Assembly: GCA_030645495.1 (NCBI GenBank)
Contig: JAUSLV010000006.1
Span: 124,001 to 188,000, forward strand
Length of the DNA: 64,000 bases
Reading direction: 5' to 3'
DNA from: Actinomycetota bacterium
Lineage (GTDB): Bacteria; Actinomycetota; Acidimicrobiia; Acidimicrobiales; Ilumatobacteraceae
Within the stretch, counting starts at the first letter, position 1, and every line of letters begins with the position of its first letter. The notes beneath the pieces were generated by a model. The model worked only from the letters and a program-made list of their open reading frames with translations. It searched no databases and had not been told where the DNA came from. A program made the position numbers and the translations under genes. This document shows, piece by piece, positions 42,938 to 52,066 of this stretch.

Positions 42938-44211
42938 CGCGGCACCACCTCCACGATCAGCGAGTCGCCATGGAAGCCCTGCAACAGCGACGGCCGCAGC
43001 TTCAGGTTCACCATCTCCGCCGGGGCCACGTAGCGCAGCTTGCGTTCGTGCACCACCGTGCCGTCGGGCGTGCGCAGCCGCAGCAGGCACGGGTCGAGCA
43101 TCGTGCGCACCCGCAGGTACACCACGTGGTCGCGGTCGGTCGACACCGTGTGCGGCACGCAGTAGCCCACGTTCGCGCCCGGCAGCAGGCGCACGTTGTC
43201 GGTGGGTGTCATCTGGCCGGTTGCGTACCGGCCCGCGTGGCGGCCGGCGAGCTCGGCCTCGGCGCTGACGAAGTCGACGAGGTCGTGGATGTGCACCACG
43301 TTGCCGCAGGCGAACAACCCGTCTCGTGAGGTCTCCATCGTGCTGCTGACCACCGGCCCCATCGTCGTCGGGTCGATCCGCAGCCGCAGTTCCTGCGACA
43401 ACTCGTTCTCCGGGATCAGCCCCACCGACACCAGCAGCGTGTCGCACGGAACGTCCCACGCGCGGCCCATGATCGGCTGCCGGGCGTCGTCCACGGGTGC
43501 GACCGTCACCCGCTCGACGCGGTCGCGACCGTGGATGCCCACCACCGTCGTGGACAGGTGCAGCGGGATGTCGAAGTCGTGCAGGCATTGCACGATGTTG
43601 CGGCTCAGCCCGTTGGGGTGGGGCAACAGCTCGAACACGCCAACCACCTCCACGCCCTCCAACGTGAGCCGCCTGGCCATGATCAGGCCGATGTCGCCCG
43701 AGCCGAGGATCGCCACTCGCCTGCCGGGCAGCACCCCGTCGATGTTCACCAGCCGTTGCGCCAGGCCGGCGGTGAACACACCCGCAGGCCGGTCGCCCGG
43801 GATGCGGATTGCGCTGTGCGTGCGTTCGCGGGCGCCCATCGCCAGCACGGTGGCCCGGGCCTGCAGCGAGACCACGCCGTGGCGCGGCGAGGCGATGGTG
43901 ACGGAGTGATCCGGCGCGACGTCGAGCACGAATGCGTCGGTCACCACGTCGACCCCGTCGTCGAGCGCCTCGCTGAGCACCCGCTGCGCGTACTCGGGCC
44001 CGGTGAGTTCTTCCCCGAAGCGGTGCAGCCCGAACCCCGAGTGGATGCACTGCAGCAGCACCCCGCCGGCCTCGGTGTCGCGGTCGATCACCAACACCCG
44101 CTCGGCGCCTGCCTCGCGGGCCGCCACCGCCGCGCCGAGACCAGCGGGCCCGCCACCGATCACGGCGACGTCGTACGCGGGGCGCAATAGGTGTGGCCGG
44201 TCGTCGATCAC
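42934..44211 (-). CDS. FAD-dependent NAD(P)-type oxidoreductase subunit
   Basis: A 425-residue flavoprotein. It has the FAD Rossmann motif [12 protein letters not shown] at the N-terminus, [14 protein letters not shown], a second nucleotide-binding motif [16 protein letters not shown], and a [16 protein letters not shown]-ribityl motif. A C-terminal extension of about 80 residues has no recognised motif. With the GlpA-like and DUF1667 genes it forms a three-subunit oxidoreductase, probably passing electrons from the GlpA-like subunit to NAD(P) or quinone. The GTG start overlaps the TGA of the GlpA-like gene. Confidence 0.9.
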   Translation of the reverse strand: MIDDRPHLLRPAYDVAVIGGGPAGLGAAVAAREAGAERVLVIDRDTEAGGVLLQCIHSGFGLHRFGEELTGPEYAQRVLSEALDDGVDVVTDAFVLDVAPDHSVTIASPRHGVVSLQARATVLAMGARERTHSAIRIPGDRPAGVFTAGLAQRLVNIDGVLPGRRVAILGSGDIGLIMARRLTLEGVEVVGVFELLPHPNGLSRNIVQCLHDFDIPLHLSTTVVGIHGRDRVERVTVAPVDDARQPIMGRAWDVPCDTLLVSVGLIPENELSQELRLRIDPTTMGPVVSSTMETSRDGLFACGNVVHIHDLVDFVSAEAELAGRHAGRYATGQMTPTDNVRLLPGANVGYCVPHTVSTDRDHVVYLRVRTMLDPCLLRLRTPDGTVVHERKLRYVAPAEMVNLKLRPSLLQGFHGDSLIVEVVPR

Positions 44212-45653
44212 GGCTGCATCCCCTCGTCGCGCTCGACCACCAACCACGAGTCGCCACCCCGCTTGGTGACCGCAGTCAGGGGCACGTCGAGTTCGCTGGC
44301 CAGCAACGCCATACACCGCGACGTGCAGAACCCACCCTGGCAGCGGCCCATGCCCGCGCGGGTGCGGAACTTGATGCCATCCAGCGTGCCCGCCCCACGC
44401 GCGATCGCCTGGCACACCTCCGCCTCGGTGACGACCTCACAGCGGCACACGATGTGGCCGTACCGCGGGTCGGCGGCGGCCAACTCCTGCTGGCGGGCGA
44501 TGGGGGCTCCGGCGAAGTGCACGAACGGCGGCAGCGGCGGCAGCGGTGGCCCCGAGTCATCCAGGTCGAGCCCGGCCTCGCGCAACAGGTCGGCCACCAT
44601 CAGCGCGATGGCTGGCGCGGCGGTCAACCCGGGCGATTGGATGCCTGCGACGTCGAAGAATCCGGGCGCCTCGGTGGGCCCGATGCGGAAGTCCTCGCCG
44701 TCGACGATCGCGCGCATGCCGGCGAACTCGGCGATCACGTCGCGCTCGCTGATGCCGGGCACGAGGCGCTGCGCGGCGGCGATCACTCGCTCGGCGCCGG
44801 AGGCCGTGGTGGCCAGGTCGTCGGCGTCGAGCACCTCGTCGGCGGTGGGGCCGATCATGATCGTGCCGTCGTAGGTGGGGATCACCAGCGTGCCCTTGCT
44901 GGTGGGTGACGGGCACGGGTAGATCACGTGCTGCACTAGGCCCTGCAGCCGCTTGTCGAGCAGGTACTCCTCGCCCTTGCGGTAGCGCAGCCGGTACTCC
45001 CCCGCCCCGGCCATGGCGGCGATCCGTGCCGCCGCCGTGCCCGTCGCGTTCAGCACGAAGCGAGCACGCACGGGCCCGGTGCACGTGGCGATCGTCCACA
45101 CCTCGCCGTCGTGCGACAGCGCTGTCACCGCGCACCCGGTGCGGATCTCCACGCCGTTGCGGGCTGCACTCTCGGCCAGCCCGAAGCACGCTTCGTACGG
45201 GTTGATCACGGCTGTGGTGGGTGCGTAGACCGCGGCGATCGCCTGCTTCGTGAGGTTCGGTTCGGCGTGTCGCAGCCTGGCGCGGCTCCACCGTTCCACC
45301 CCGGGCACGCCCTTGGCGGCGGCGTGATGTTCCAGCGTCTCCAGCGCGGGCAGGTCGGCCTCGTCGAGCGCCACGGTCAGCGCTCCGACCCGGGCGAAGC
45401 CGAAGCCCAGCTCCGCGCACAGCGCATCCCACAGCTGGTTGCCCTGCCACTCGAGGCGGCCCTTCAGCGTGGTGGGCGCGGCCTGGTGGCCGCCGTGGAT
45501 GATCCCGCTGTTGGCCTTGCTGGTGCCGAACCCCACCTCCGCGGCCTGCTCCAGCAACACCGTGCGCAAGCGCGAACGGCCCAGTTCGTGGGCGATGGCG
45601 CAGCCAACGACACCCCCGCCGATGATCGCAACGTCGTGCACTCGCTGGGCCAT
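44208..45653 (-). CDS. GlpA-like FAD dehydrogenase with BFD-type [2Fe-2S] domain
   Basis: A 481-residue protein. The N-terminal DAO domain ([26 protein letters not shown]) resembles anaerobic glycerol-3-phosphate or L-2-hydroxyglutarate dehydrogenases. The C-terminal part has the bacterioferritin-associated-ferredoxin motif [11 protein letters not shown]...GRCQGGFC, giving four Cys for a [2Fe-2S] cluster. First gene of the three-gene operon. The substrate is likely a hydroxy acid or polyol phosphate but is not determined by sequence. No glycerol kinase or transporter is adjacent. Confidence 0.9.
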   Translation of the reverse strand: MAQRVHDVAIIGGGVVGCAIAHELGRSRLRTVLLEQAAEVGFGTSKANSGIIHGGHQAAPTTLKGRLEWQGNQLWDALCAELGFGFARVGALTVALDEADLPALETLEHHAAAKGVPGVERWSRARLRHAEPNLTKQAIAAVYAPTTAVINPYEACFGLAESAARNGVEIRTGCAVTALSHDGEVWTIATCTGPVRARFVLNATGTAAARIAAMAGAGEYRLRYRKGEEYLLDKRLQGLVQHVIYPCPSPTSKGTLVIPTYDGTIMIGPTADEVLDADDLATTASGAERVIAAAQRLVPGISERDVIAEFAGMRAIVDGEDFRIGPTEAPGFFDVAGIQSPGLTAAPAIALMVADLLREAGLDLDDSGPPLPPLPPFVHFAGAPIARQQELAAADPRYGHIVCRCEVVTEAEVCQAIARGAGTLDGIKFRTRAGMGRCQGGFCTSRCMALLASELDVPLTAVTKRGGDSWLVVERDEGMQP

Positions 45654-45695
45654 GGACGCCTCCGCAAGGCCCAGCGTACGTTCAATGCGACTGCG

Positions 45696-46493
45696 TCAGC
45701 GCACCACAGGCTTGGGGCCTTGCACGCGCTCGGGGCGCTCGCCGGGCTTGGGGTTGCCGATGTGCGTGTAGGCCAGGCCGTTCTGGATGGCGATGTGGCG
45801 CGGCATCTCGATGCTCTCCCAGATGGCGCGAATCGTGCCCTGGATTGCCTCGGGGCGACGCTCCGCGATCTGCGCGGCGATGTCGTGCGCGCGAGCGCGA
45901 AGGTCGGCAAACGACAGCACTTCGCTGACCAGGCCGATTCGCAACGCGGTCTGCGCACCGATGCGCTCTTCGTTGCCCATCAGCGCCCAGCGCAGCACCT
46001 CACCGAGGGGAATGCCCCGCTGCAGCATGCCGATCGGCTCGAGGGCCGACACGATGCCGCCGTTCGCGTGCGGGTCGAAGAACGTGGCGTTGTCCGAGCA
46101 GATCACGATGTCGCACTCGTTGATGAAGTACATGCCCCCGCCGGCGCACATGCCCTGCACAGCAGCGATCACCGGCTTCCACACCTTGTGATGCTTGGGC
46201 CCCAGCGCGGCGCCCGGGTCTTCGTGGTTCCAGATGTCCTTGTCGGTCCACCACGCGCCCTGCGCGATGTCGATGCCGGTGCAGAACGCCCGGTCGCCAT
46301 TGGCGCGCAGCACGGCGACATGAATGCCCTTGTCGTCGCGCACGCGCGCCCAGATCTCGGTCATCTCGTTCGCCATCGTCTCGGTGAACGAGTTCATCTT
46401 GTCGGGGCGGTTCAGCGTGATCGTGGCGATGTGGTCGGCCACCTCGAACTCGACGGTCTCGTACGGAACGGTCTCAGGAGTGTTGCTCATCAT
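45696..46493 (-). CDS. Enoyl-CoA hydratase/isomerase (crotonase) family protein
   Basis: A 265-residue crotonase: TLNRPDKMNSFT, oxyanion segment AFCTGIDIAQG and GMCAGGGMYFINECDIVI. The region FFDPHANGGIVSALEP lacks the usual first catalytic Glu, so the exact reaction is uncertain. The ATG is used as start; a GTG at 46499 overlaps the dehydrogenase TGA and fits the coupling seen elsewhere, so either may be right. It forms an operon with the acyl-CoA dehydrogenase upstream, giving two consecutive beta-oxidation steps. Confidence 0.88.
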   Translation of the reverse strand: MMSNTPETVPYETVEFEVADHIATITLNRPDKMNSFTETMANEMTEIWARVRDDKGIHVAVLRANGDRAFCTGIDIAQGAWWTDKDIWNHEDPGAALGPKHHKVWKPVIAAVQGMCAGGGMYFINECDIVICSDNATFFDPHANGGIVSALEPIGMLQRGIPLGEVLRWALMGNEERIGAQTALRIGLVSEVLSFADLRARAHDIAAQIAERRPEAIQGTIRAIWESIEMPRHIAIQNGLAYTHIGNPKPGERPERVQGPKPVVR

Positions 46494-46495
46494 GG

Positions 46496-47677
46496 TCACC
46501 GGGCCTCTCGCGGCAAGCCGAGAATGCGCTCGCCCATCAGGTTGCGTTGGATTTCGTGCGTGCCACCGGCGATGCGCGCCTGGCGCGAACCGCTGAGGGC
46601 GTGGGCAGAGTAGTCGGCGTCGGGCTGATCGGCTTCCCACGCGACACCGGCCGCGCCGCGCAGATCGATCACCAACTCGCTGGACTGCTGCTCGAGATCG
46701 CCGGCGAACACCTTGACCAACGAACCGGCCGCGGGGTTGCCACCCAGTGCGACGCCGGCGTGGATGCGCTCGGCGAGTAGCTCGAGGATGCGCTCGCGAG
46801 CGGTGATGTCGACGATCCGATCGCGCACCACCGGGTCGCCCAGCTTGCCAGCGGCGGTAGCGGCCGCCAGCGCCTGGCGGCGGCGACGGCCCTTGCCCGA
46901 GCCACCGAGGTAGCCAGAGCGTTCGCCAGAGAGCGTGCCATTGGCCACCTGCCACCCACGGTTCACCTCGCCGATGATCTCGTCGTCGTGCAGCACCACG
47001 TCTTCGAGGAACACCTCGTTGAAGTGGTGGCCACCGGCGATGTCGACCAACGGCACGACGGTGACGCCCTTGCGGTCCATCGGCAGGATGAACATCGTGA
47101 TCCCCGAGTGCGGCTTCTCGGCGTTCGGGTCGGTGCGTGCCAGCAACATACCGAACTGCGCGTCGCTGGCGAACGACGACCACACCTTCTGGCCGGTGAT
47201 CACCCAGGTGTCGCCGTCGCGCACGGCCTTGCACCGCAACGACACCAGGTCGCTGCCCGCGTCGGGCTCGCTGAACAACTGACACCACACCTCCTCGGCC
47301 GCCACCAGCTTGGGCAGGAAGCGGCGCTTCTGTTCCTCACCAGCGGCACCGAGGATCGTGGGCATCGCCAAGCCCATGCCGATGCCCAGTGGGCGCAGCG
47401 ACGGACAGTCGAAGCGCATCAGTTCCTCGTTGACGATGTCGTCGTGTGCGCGCGTGAGCCCCTGGCCGCCGTACTCCACCGGCAGGCGGGTGGCCCAGAA
47501 GCCCGCCGCGTAGAGTGCCTGCTGGAGATCGATGGCGCCCTGCACCATGGCGGCGTGGCCTTCGGGAGCGCGAGCGATCGTGTCGCCGCGTTCGTCGTCC
47601 TTGGCTGGGTCGACCTGGGCGTACCGCTCGGCGAGCCACGCCCGCACCTGCGCCCGGAATGTTTCCAGTTCGCTCAT
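46496..47677 (-). CDS. Acyl-CoA dehydrogenase family protein
   Basis: A 393-residue acyl-CoA dehydrogenase with LPVEYGGQGLTR, FSEPDAGSDLVSLRCK (near residue 135), GQKVWSSFASDA and ARIAGGTHEIQRNLMGERILGLPREA. A basic patch GSGKGRRRRQAL after the FAD segment is unusual. Divergent from an acyl-CoA ligase with the second operator type in between, the same arrangement as at 37-40 kb with the strands swapped. Confidence 0.93.
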   Translation of the reverse strand: MSELETFRAQVRAWLAERYAQVDPAKDDERGDTIARAPEGHAAMVQGAIDLQQALYAAGFWATRLPVEYGGQGLTRAHDDIVNEELMRFDCPSLRPLGIGMGLAMPTILGAAGEEQKRRFLPKLVAAEEVWCQLFSEPDAGSDLVSLRCKAVRDGDTWVITGQKVWSSFASDAQFGMLLARTDPNAEKPHSGITMFILPMDRKGVTVVPLVDIAGGHHFNEVFLEDVVLHDDEIIGEVNRGWQVANGTLSGERSGYLGGSGKGRRRRQALAAATAAGKLGDPVVRDRIVDITARERILELLAERIHAGVALGGNPAAGSLVKVFAGDLEQQSSELVIDLRGAAGVAWEADQPDADYSAHALSGSRQARIAGGTHEIQRNLMGERILGLPREAR

Positions 47678-47743
47678 CCGACACCCCTCGTCACTCTTGT
47701 TCGTACGGCCGACCGACGACTCGGCTTCGCGTCGCTGTTGTAA

Positions 47744-47759
47744 AATAGGTTACTCTTTA
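47744..47759. promoter_or_regulatory. Second operator-type motif, copy 2
   Basis: AAATAGGTTACTCTTT, in the gap between divergent dehydrogenase (minus) and ligase (plus) genes. Same spacing of AAA, AGG, TACT and TTT as at 38767-38782. Confidence 0.55.
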
Positions 47760-47812
47760 GTGGTTCGTTCGCTCCAAGCCGGAGCCGAGCGTCCTTGAGC
47801 GTGGAGGAATGT

Positions 47813-49375
47813 ATGGTGTCGAACAGCTGGGATCAACGCCTCGGGGTGTGGTACATCGCCGACGACCACCCCGACACAGTCGCGATCGCCTCCTCCCCCG
47901 AAGGCACGTTCACCTACCGCGAACTGGCCGCTAGCGCGCACCAGCTGGTGCACACGTTTCGTGCGCTCGGCGTACCCAAGGGCGGCATCGTCGGGGTCAT
48001 CTCCCCCAACGGTGTGCTGCCCATCCAGGTGAGCATGGCCTGCCAGGAAGCCGGCTTCTTCCTGCTGCTGGTGAACGCCTACCTCACCCCCGAGGAACTC
48101 ACCGCGATGCTCGAGCATGCCGGCACTGCGCTGCTGGTGGTGCACGAGGCGCACAAGAGCGCGCTCGACGGGCAGTTCGGCGAGCGCGTCAAGGCGGTCA
48201 CCACCGTGGTGGGTGTGGGCGACGTGCCCGGCGTGCCCAACCTGGCCGATCTCGCCGCGCAGCAACCGCTCACGGCACCCGACGACCGCAGCGAGGGCGG
48301 CTTCCTCGCCTACTCCAGCGGTACCACCGGCAAGCCGAAGGGCATCTCACGGCCCGGTTCCGGAGCCGACCCCAGCGACATCGCCAGCAAGTCGGCCGTC
48401 TTCGGCCGGGCGTTCGACTTCCGGCCGTTCGACGGCCCGCACCTGGTGTCCACCGGCATGTACCACGGTGGCTCGCACAGCTACTACATGGCGGCCCTCA
48501 ACGTGGGCCACGCGCTGGTGATCATGCGCAAGTTCGACGCCGAGGGCGCGCTGCAGCTGATCGACCAGTACAAGGTGCGCACCGCCTACATGGTGCCCAC
48601 CCAGTTCCACCGGATGCTGCAACTGCCCGACGACGTGCGCGCGAAGTACGACGTGAGCAGCCTGCACTCCGTGGTGCACAGCGCCGCCCCGTGCCCGCGG
48701 CCGATGAAGCAGCGGATGTTCGATTGGTGGGGCCCGGTGATCTGGGAGACCTACGGCGGCATGGAAGGCGCGGCCACGATCGCCAAGCCGCAGCGGTGGC
48801 TGGAGAAGCCGGGCACCGTTGGCCGGGCGATCAAGGGTGTGCGCTTGGCCATCCTCGACGACGACGGCAACGAGCTGGGCCCCAACGAGACCGGCCACAT
48901 CTACTACGAGACGGAAGCGGGCTTCCGCTACCACAAGGACGACGAGCTGACGAAGAGCACCTACAAGGGCAACCGGTTCAGCATCGGCGACATCGGCTAC
49001 GTGGACGACGACGGCTACCTGTTCATCCAGGACCGGGCGAAGGACATGATCATCAGCGGTGGCGTCAACATCTTCCCCGCGGAGATCGAAGGCGTGCTGT
49101 TGAACCATCCGGCCGTGCACGACGCCGGCGTGATCGGCATTCCCGACGCCGACTGGGGCGAGAGCGTGCTCGCCCTCGTCGAGCTGGGCGAGGGCATCGA
49201 ACCCACCGACGAGCTGAACGCACAGCTGATGCAGCACTGCGCCGATCACCTCGCGGCGTACAAGCGGCCGCGGCGCGTGGAGTTCCGCACCGACCTGCCC
49301 CGAACGGAAGCAGGCAAGTTGTACAAGCGCCAGATCCGCGCCGAGTACTGGAAAGACCTCGACCGCCAGGTCTAG
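47813..49375 (+). CDS. Acyl-CoA synthetase (AMP-forming, FadD-like)
   Basis: A 520-residue ANL enzyme: LAYSSGTTGKPKGI phosphate loop (near residue 164), ETYGGMEG, IGDIGYVDDDGYLFIQDRAKD, IISGGVNIFPAEIE and C-terminal RTEAGKLYKRQIR with the adenylation Lys. The ISGGVNIFPAEIE hinge sequence is typical of steroid- and cyclic-acid-type ligases in actinobacteria. GGAGGA precedes the ATG. First gene of a plus-strand run with a dehydratase, an aldo/keto reductase, a HAD-like protein and an acyl-CoA dehydrogenase. Confidence 0.94.
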   Translation: MVSNSWDQRLGVWYIADDHPDTVAIASSPEGTFTYRELAASAHQLVHTFRALGVPKGGIVGVISPNGVLPIQVSMACQEAGFFLLLVNAYLTPEELTAMLEHAGTALLVVHEAHKSALDGQFGERVKAVTTVVGVGDVPGVPNLADLAAQQPLTAPDDRSEGGFLAYSSGTTGKPKGISRPGSGADPSDIASKSAVFGRAFDFRPFDGPHLVSTGMYHGGSHSYYMAALNVGHALVIMRKFDAEGALQLIDQYKVRTAYMVPTQFHRMLQLPDDVRAKYDVSSLHSVVHSAAPCPRPMKQRMFDWWGPVIWETYGGMEGAATIAKPQRWLEKPGTVGRAIKGVRLAILDDDGNELGPNETGHIYYETEAGFRYHKDDELTKSTYKGNRFSIGDIGYVDDDGYLFIQDRAKDMIISGGVNIFPAEIEGVLLNHPAVHDAGVIGIPDADWGESVLALVELGEGIEPTDELNAQLMQHCADHLAAYKRPRRVEFRTDLPRTEAGKLYKRQIRAEYWKDLDRQV

Positions 49376-49432
49376 GCCGCTGCCAACTGAACGACACACG
49401 AACGACAACCGAGATCGACAAAGGAGAACCGC

Positions 49433-50761
49433 ATGAGCACTGACCAGTCCGACACCCCGAAGGGCCTGCAGGTGGACGACGCCGTCGCCGCCGAATTCGA
49501 TAAGGCCACCGCCTACAAGCTCACCGACGAAGACATCGAGCGCGCTCGCATCCTCATCGGCCACAACACCGCCAGCCGCTACCAGGAACTGAACTCGGTG
49601 GCCAGCGCCGATGCGATCCGCAACTGGTCGCTCGGTGTGGGCGACGACAACCCGCTGTTCACGGAGGAAGACGGCTACGGCCGCGGCACCCGCTGGGGAA
49701 GCCAGATCGCCCACGGCACCCAGGTGGGCCACATCAAGACCCCGATGCTGGGCGACCCCATGCCCGAGGAAGTGCGCAAGGCCACCAAGAGCGTGTTCCG
49801 TGGCATCCACGTGTTCGTGTCCGGTGGTTCGTGGGAATGGTTCCGTCCGATGTACCCCGGCGATCGCATCTACTCGTACTCCGGCGACGAGAGCCTGCAG
49901 GTGAAGCAGAGCGAGTTCGCCAACCGCAGCGTGGTGAAGGTGCGGCGCGACGTGGCGATGAACCAGTACGGCGACGTGGTGGGCATCTACCGCATCCTCA
50001 GCATCCTCACCGAGCGCGACACGGCCCGCAAGAAGGGCAAATACGCCGAGATCGAGGCCGCCAAGTACACCGACGAGGACTACGAGCGGATCGACGCGAT
50101 CTACGCGCAGGAGAAGCCGCGCGGCGCCGACATGCGCTGGTGGGACGATGTGAACGTGGGCGACCAGTTCGACCCGATGGTGAAGGGTCCGCTGACGGTC
50201 ACCGAGCAGATCGCGTTCCACGCCGGTGGCTACGGGTTCGTGCCCTACGGCCTGCGCGCCGGCCGCGTGGGTTACCAGAACCGCAAGCGCATCGCCCCGT
50301 TCTACGTGAAGAACGCGCAGGGCATCTGGGACGTCGCCCAGCGCCTGCACTGGGACAGCGAGTGGGCGAAGGCGATCGGTAACCCGATGGCCTACGACTA
50401 CGGCGTGCAGCGCCAGTGCTGGTTCTGGCACTACCTCTCCGACTGGGCCGGCGACGACGCGATCGTCATCAAGATGGACGACTCGATCCGCAAGTTCAAC
50501 TACATGGGCGACACCACATTCCTGTCGGGTGAGATCACCGACAAGCGCATCGAGCCCAACGGCCAGACCGTGGTCGACGTGCGCATGCGCATGGTGAACC
50601 AGCGCGACACAGAAACCGCGTACGGCAGCGCCACCGTCGCCCTGCCGTCGAAGGACCACGGCCTGCCGACCTACCCGTCGGTGCCCGACGAGATCCGCCA
50701 GGAAGCGGCCCGCATGTTCGCCCGTCACAACGAACTGTCGGCGCAGAAGAAGCGCGGCTGA
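49433..50761 (+). CDS. MaoC-family (FAS1-like) acyl-CoA dehydratase
   Basis: A 442-residue protein with two hot-dog regions. The first (about residues 35-190) has SVASADAIRNWSLGVGDDNPLF and FRGIHVFVSGGSWEWFRPM; the second starts near WWDDVNVGDQFDP and continues to GEITDKRIEPNGQTVVDV. It should hydrate an enoyl-CoA or dehydrate the 3-hydroxy form. It is considerably longer than the MaoC protein at 7392. AAGGAG precedes the ATG, 57 bases after the ligase. Confidence 0.87.
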   Translation: MSTDQSDTPKGLQVDDAVAAEFDKATAYKLTDEDIERARILIGHNTASRYQELNSVASADAIRNWSLGVGDDNPLFTEEDGYGRGTRWGSQIAHGTQVGHIKTPMLGDPMPEEVRKATKSVFRGIHVFVSGGSWEWFRPMYPGDRIYSYSGDESLQVKQSEFANRSVVKVRRDVAMNQYGDVVGIYRILSILTERDTARKKGKYAEIEAAKYTDEDYERIDAIYAQEKPRGADMRWWDDVNVGDQFDPMVKGPLTVTEQIAFHAGGYGFVPYGLRAGRVGYQNRKRIAPFYVKNAQGIWDVAQRLHWDSEWAKAIGNPMAYDYGVQRQCWFWHYLSDWAGDDAIVIKMDDSIRKFNYMGDTTFLSGEITDKRIEPNGQTVVDVRMRMVNQRDTETAYGSATVALPSKDHGLPTYPSVPDEIRQEAARMFARHNELSAQKKRG

Positions 50762-50762
50762 C

Positions 50763-51644
50763 ATGAGCACCCGGGTGCTCGATGATGCGACGGTCGGAAC
50801 CGTACGGATCGGCGACCTCACCGTCCGCCGCCTCGGGTTCGGCGCGATGCGCATCTCGGGCGCCCTCGATGCCAACGGTGTACGCGATCGCGACACGGCG
50901 CGCCAGTTGGTGCGCCGTGTCGTCGATCGTGGCGTGAACCTGATCGACACGGCCAACATCTACGGATACGGCGAGTCGGAGGAGATCATCGCCGAGGCGC
51001 TCTACCCCTACCCGAAGGATCTGGTGATCACCACCAAGGCGGGCTTCAAGCCCGCCAAGATCCTCAAGGGCCACGCCACCCTGCCCCCCAAGGGCGACCC
51101 GGCGCACATCATCGAGGAGTGCGAGAAGAGCCTGCGCCGCCTACGCGTTGACTGCATCGACCTCTACCAGGTGCACACCCCCGATCCGAACCACGCGTAC
51201 GACGACACGCTCGGCGCGTTCGTGCAACTGCAACAACAGGGCAAGGTGCGCCACATCGGCATCTCCAACGTGTCGGTGATGCAGCTCACACTGGCGCTCG
51301 AGCTGTTCCCCGTCGCCAGTGTCGAGAACCGCTACAACGCCGCTGATCGTGGCAGCGACCGCGTGCTGGCCGAGTGCGAGGCCCGAGGCATCGCGTTCAT
51401 GCCGTGGGCGCCGGTGATCCTCGGCACGCCGAAGGTCGGTGCCGTCGTCGACTCGATCGCTGCCGCCCACGGTGCCACCGCCCAGCAGGTGTCGCTGCAG
51501 TGGCTGCTGCACCGCTCGCCCGTGATGCTGCCGATCCCCGGCACGTCGCAGCTCGCCCACGCCGACGAGAACATCGACGCCGGGTGGCTGGCGCTGTCGA
51601 CCGACGAACTCGCGCTCATCGACGGCACCGTCGGCCCGGCATGA
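50763..51644 (+). CDS. Aldo/keto reductase
   Basis: A 293-residue TIM-barrel reductase with the AKR catalytic tetrad visible: Asp in LIDTANIYG, Tyr in the same NIYGYGESEE stretch, Lys in VITTKAGF and His in LYQVHTPD. The NADPH-binding segment is PIPGTSQLAHADENI. It probably reduces a carbonyl intermediate. The ATG is one base after the dehydratase stop, and its own stop overlaps the next ATG. Confidence 0.92.
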   Translation: MSTRVLDDATVGTVRIGDLTVRRLGFGAMRISGALDANGVRDRDTARQLVRRVVDRGVNLIDTANIYGYGESEEIIAEALYPYPKDLVITTKAGFKPAKILKGHATLPPKGDPAHIIEECEKSLRRLRVDCIDLYQVHTPDPNHAYDDTLGAFVQLQQQGKVRHIGISNVSVMQLTLALELFPVASVENRYNAADRGSDRVLAECEARGIAFMPWAPVILGTPKVGAVVDSIAAAHGATAQQVSLQWLLHRSPVMLPIPGTSQLAHADENIDAGWLALSTDELALIDGTVGPA

Positions 51645-52066
51645 CCCACCGGCGCAGCATCGTGCGGCCCGCGACACCGGCGTGGTGCTTCGATGTGGAC
51701 GGCACGCTCGTCGACAGCTTCGACGCGCAACACCTGCGACCCTTTGCCACCGAGCTGTTCCACGCGCTGCGCCAGGCGGGCTCACCGATCCACGTGTGGA
51801 GCGCCGGCGGGATTCCGCACGCGCGCACCGTGCTGGAACGCCATGGTCTCGCCCACCACGTGGTGGGCTTCCACGACAAGACGCCTGGCCCCGACGGCCG
51901 TTGGGAGCGACCTGCCGAGCTGAGCGATCATGACGACATCGTGTACGTCGACGACCAACCCGACCGGCTGCCGGCCGACAGCCGTCAGCACCGGGTGTTC
52001 CCCTACCTGCACGCCAACCCCCACGACCGCGACCTTGCCGTCGTCCTGAAGGAAGTTCCCGAATGA
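51641..52066 (+). CDS. Small HAD-superfamily hydrolase-like protein
   Basis: A 141-residue minimal HAD-fold protein. Motif I is CFDVDGTLVD, a Ser in HVWSAGG fits motif II, a Lys in FHDKTPG may be motif III, and DIVYVDDQPDR is motif IV. There is no cap domain, so it is shorter than most HAD phosphatases. It overlaps both neighbours (ATGA at each end), yet a role in acyl-CoA breakdown is not obvious. Confidence 0.82.
   Translation: MTHRRSIVRPATPAWCFDVDGTLVDSFDAQHLRPFATELFHALRQAGSPIHVWSAGGIPHARTVLERHGLAHHVVGFHDKTPGPDGRWERPAELSDHDDIVYVDDQPDRLPADSRQHRVFPYLHANPHDRDLAVVLKEVPE

Noticed and set aside
42572-45653. Hydrogen cyanide synthase (HcnABC-like) operon
   Set aside because: Subunit order and FAD/BFD domains have some similarity, but the DUF1667 partner and the GlpA-type N-terminus fit the glycerol-3-phosphate-dehydrogenase-like set better.
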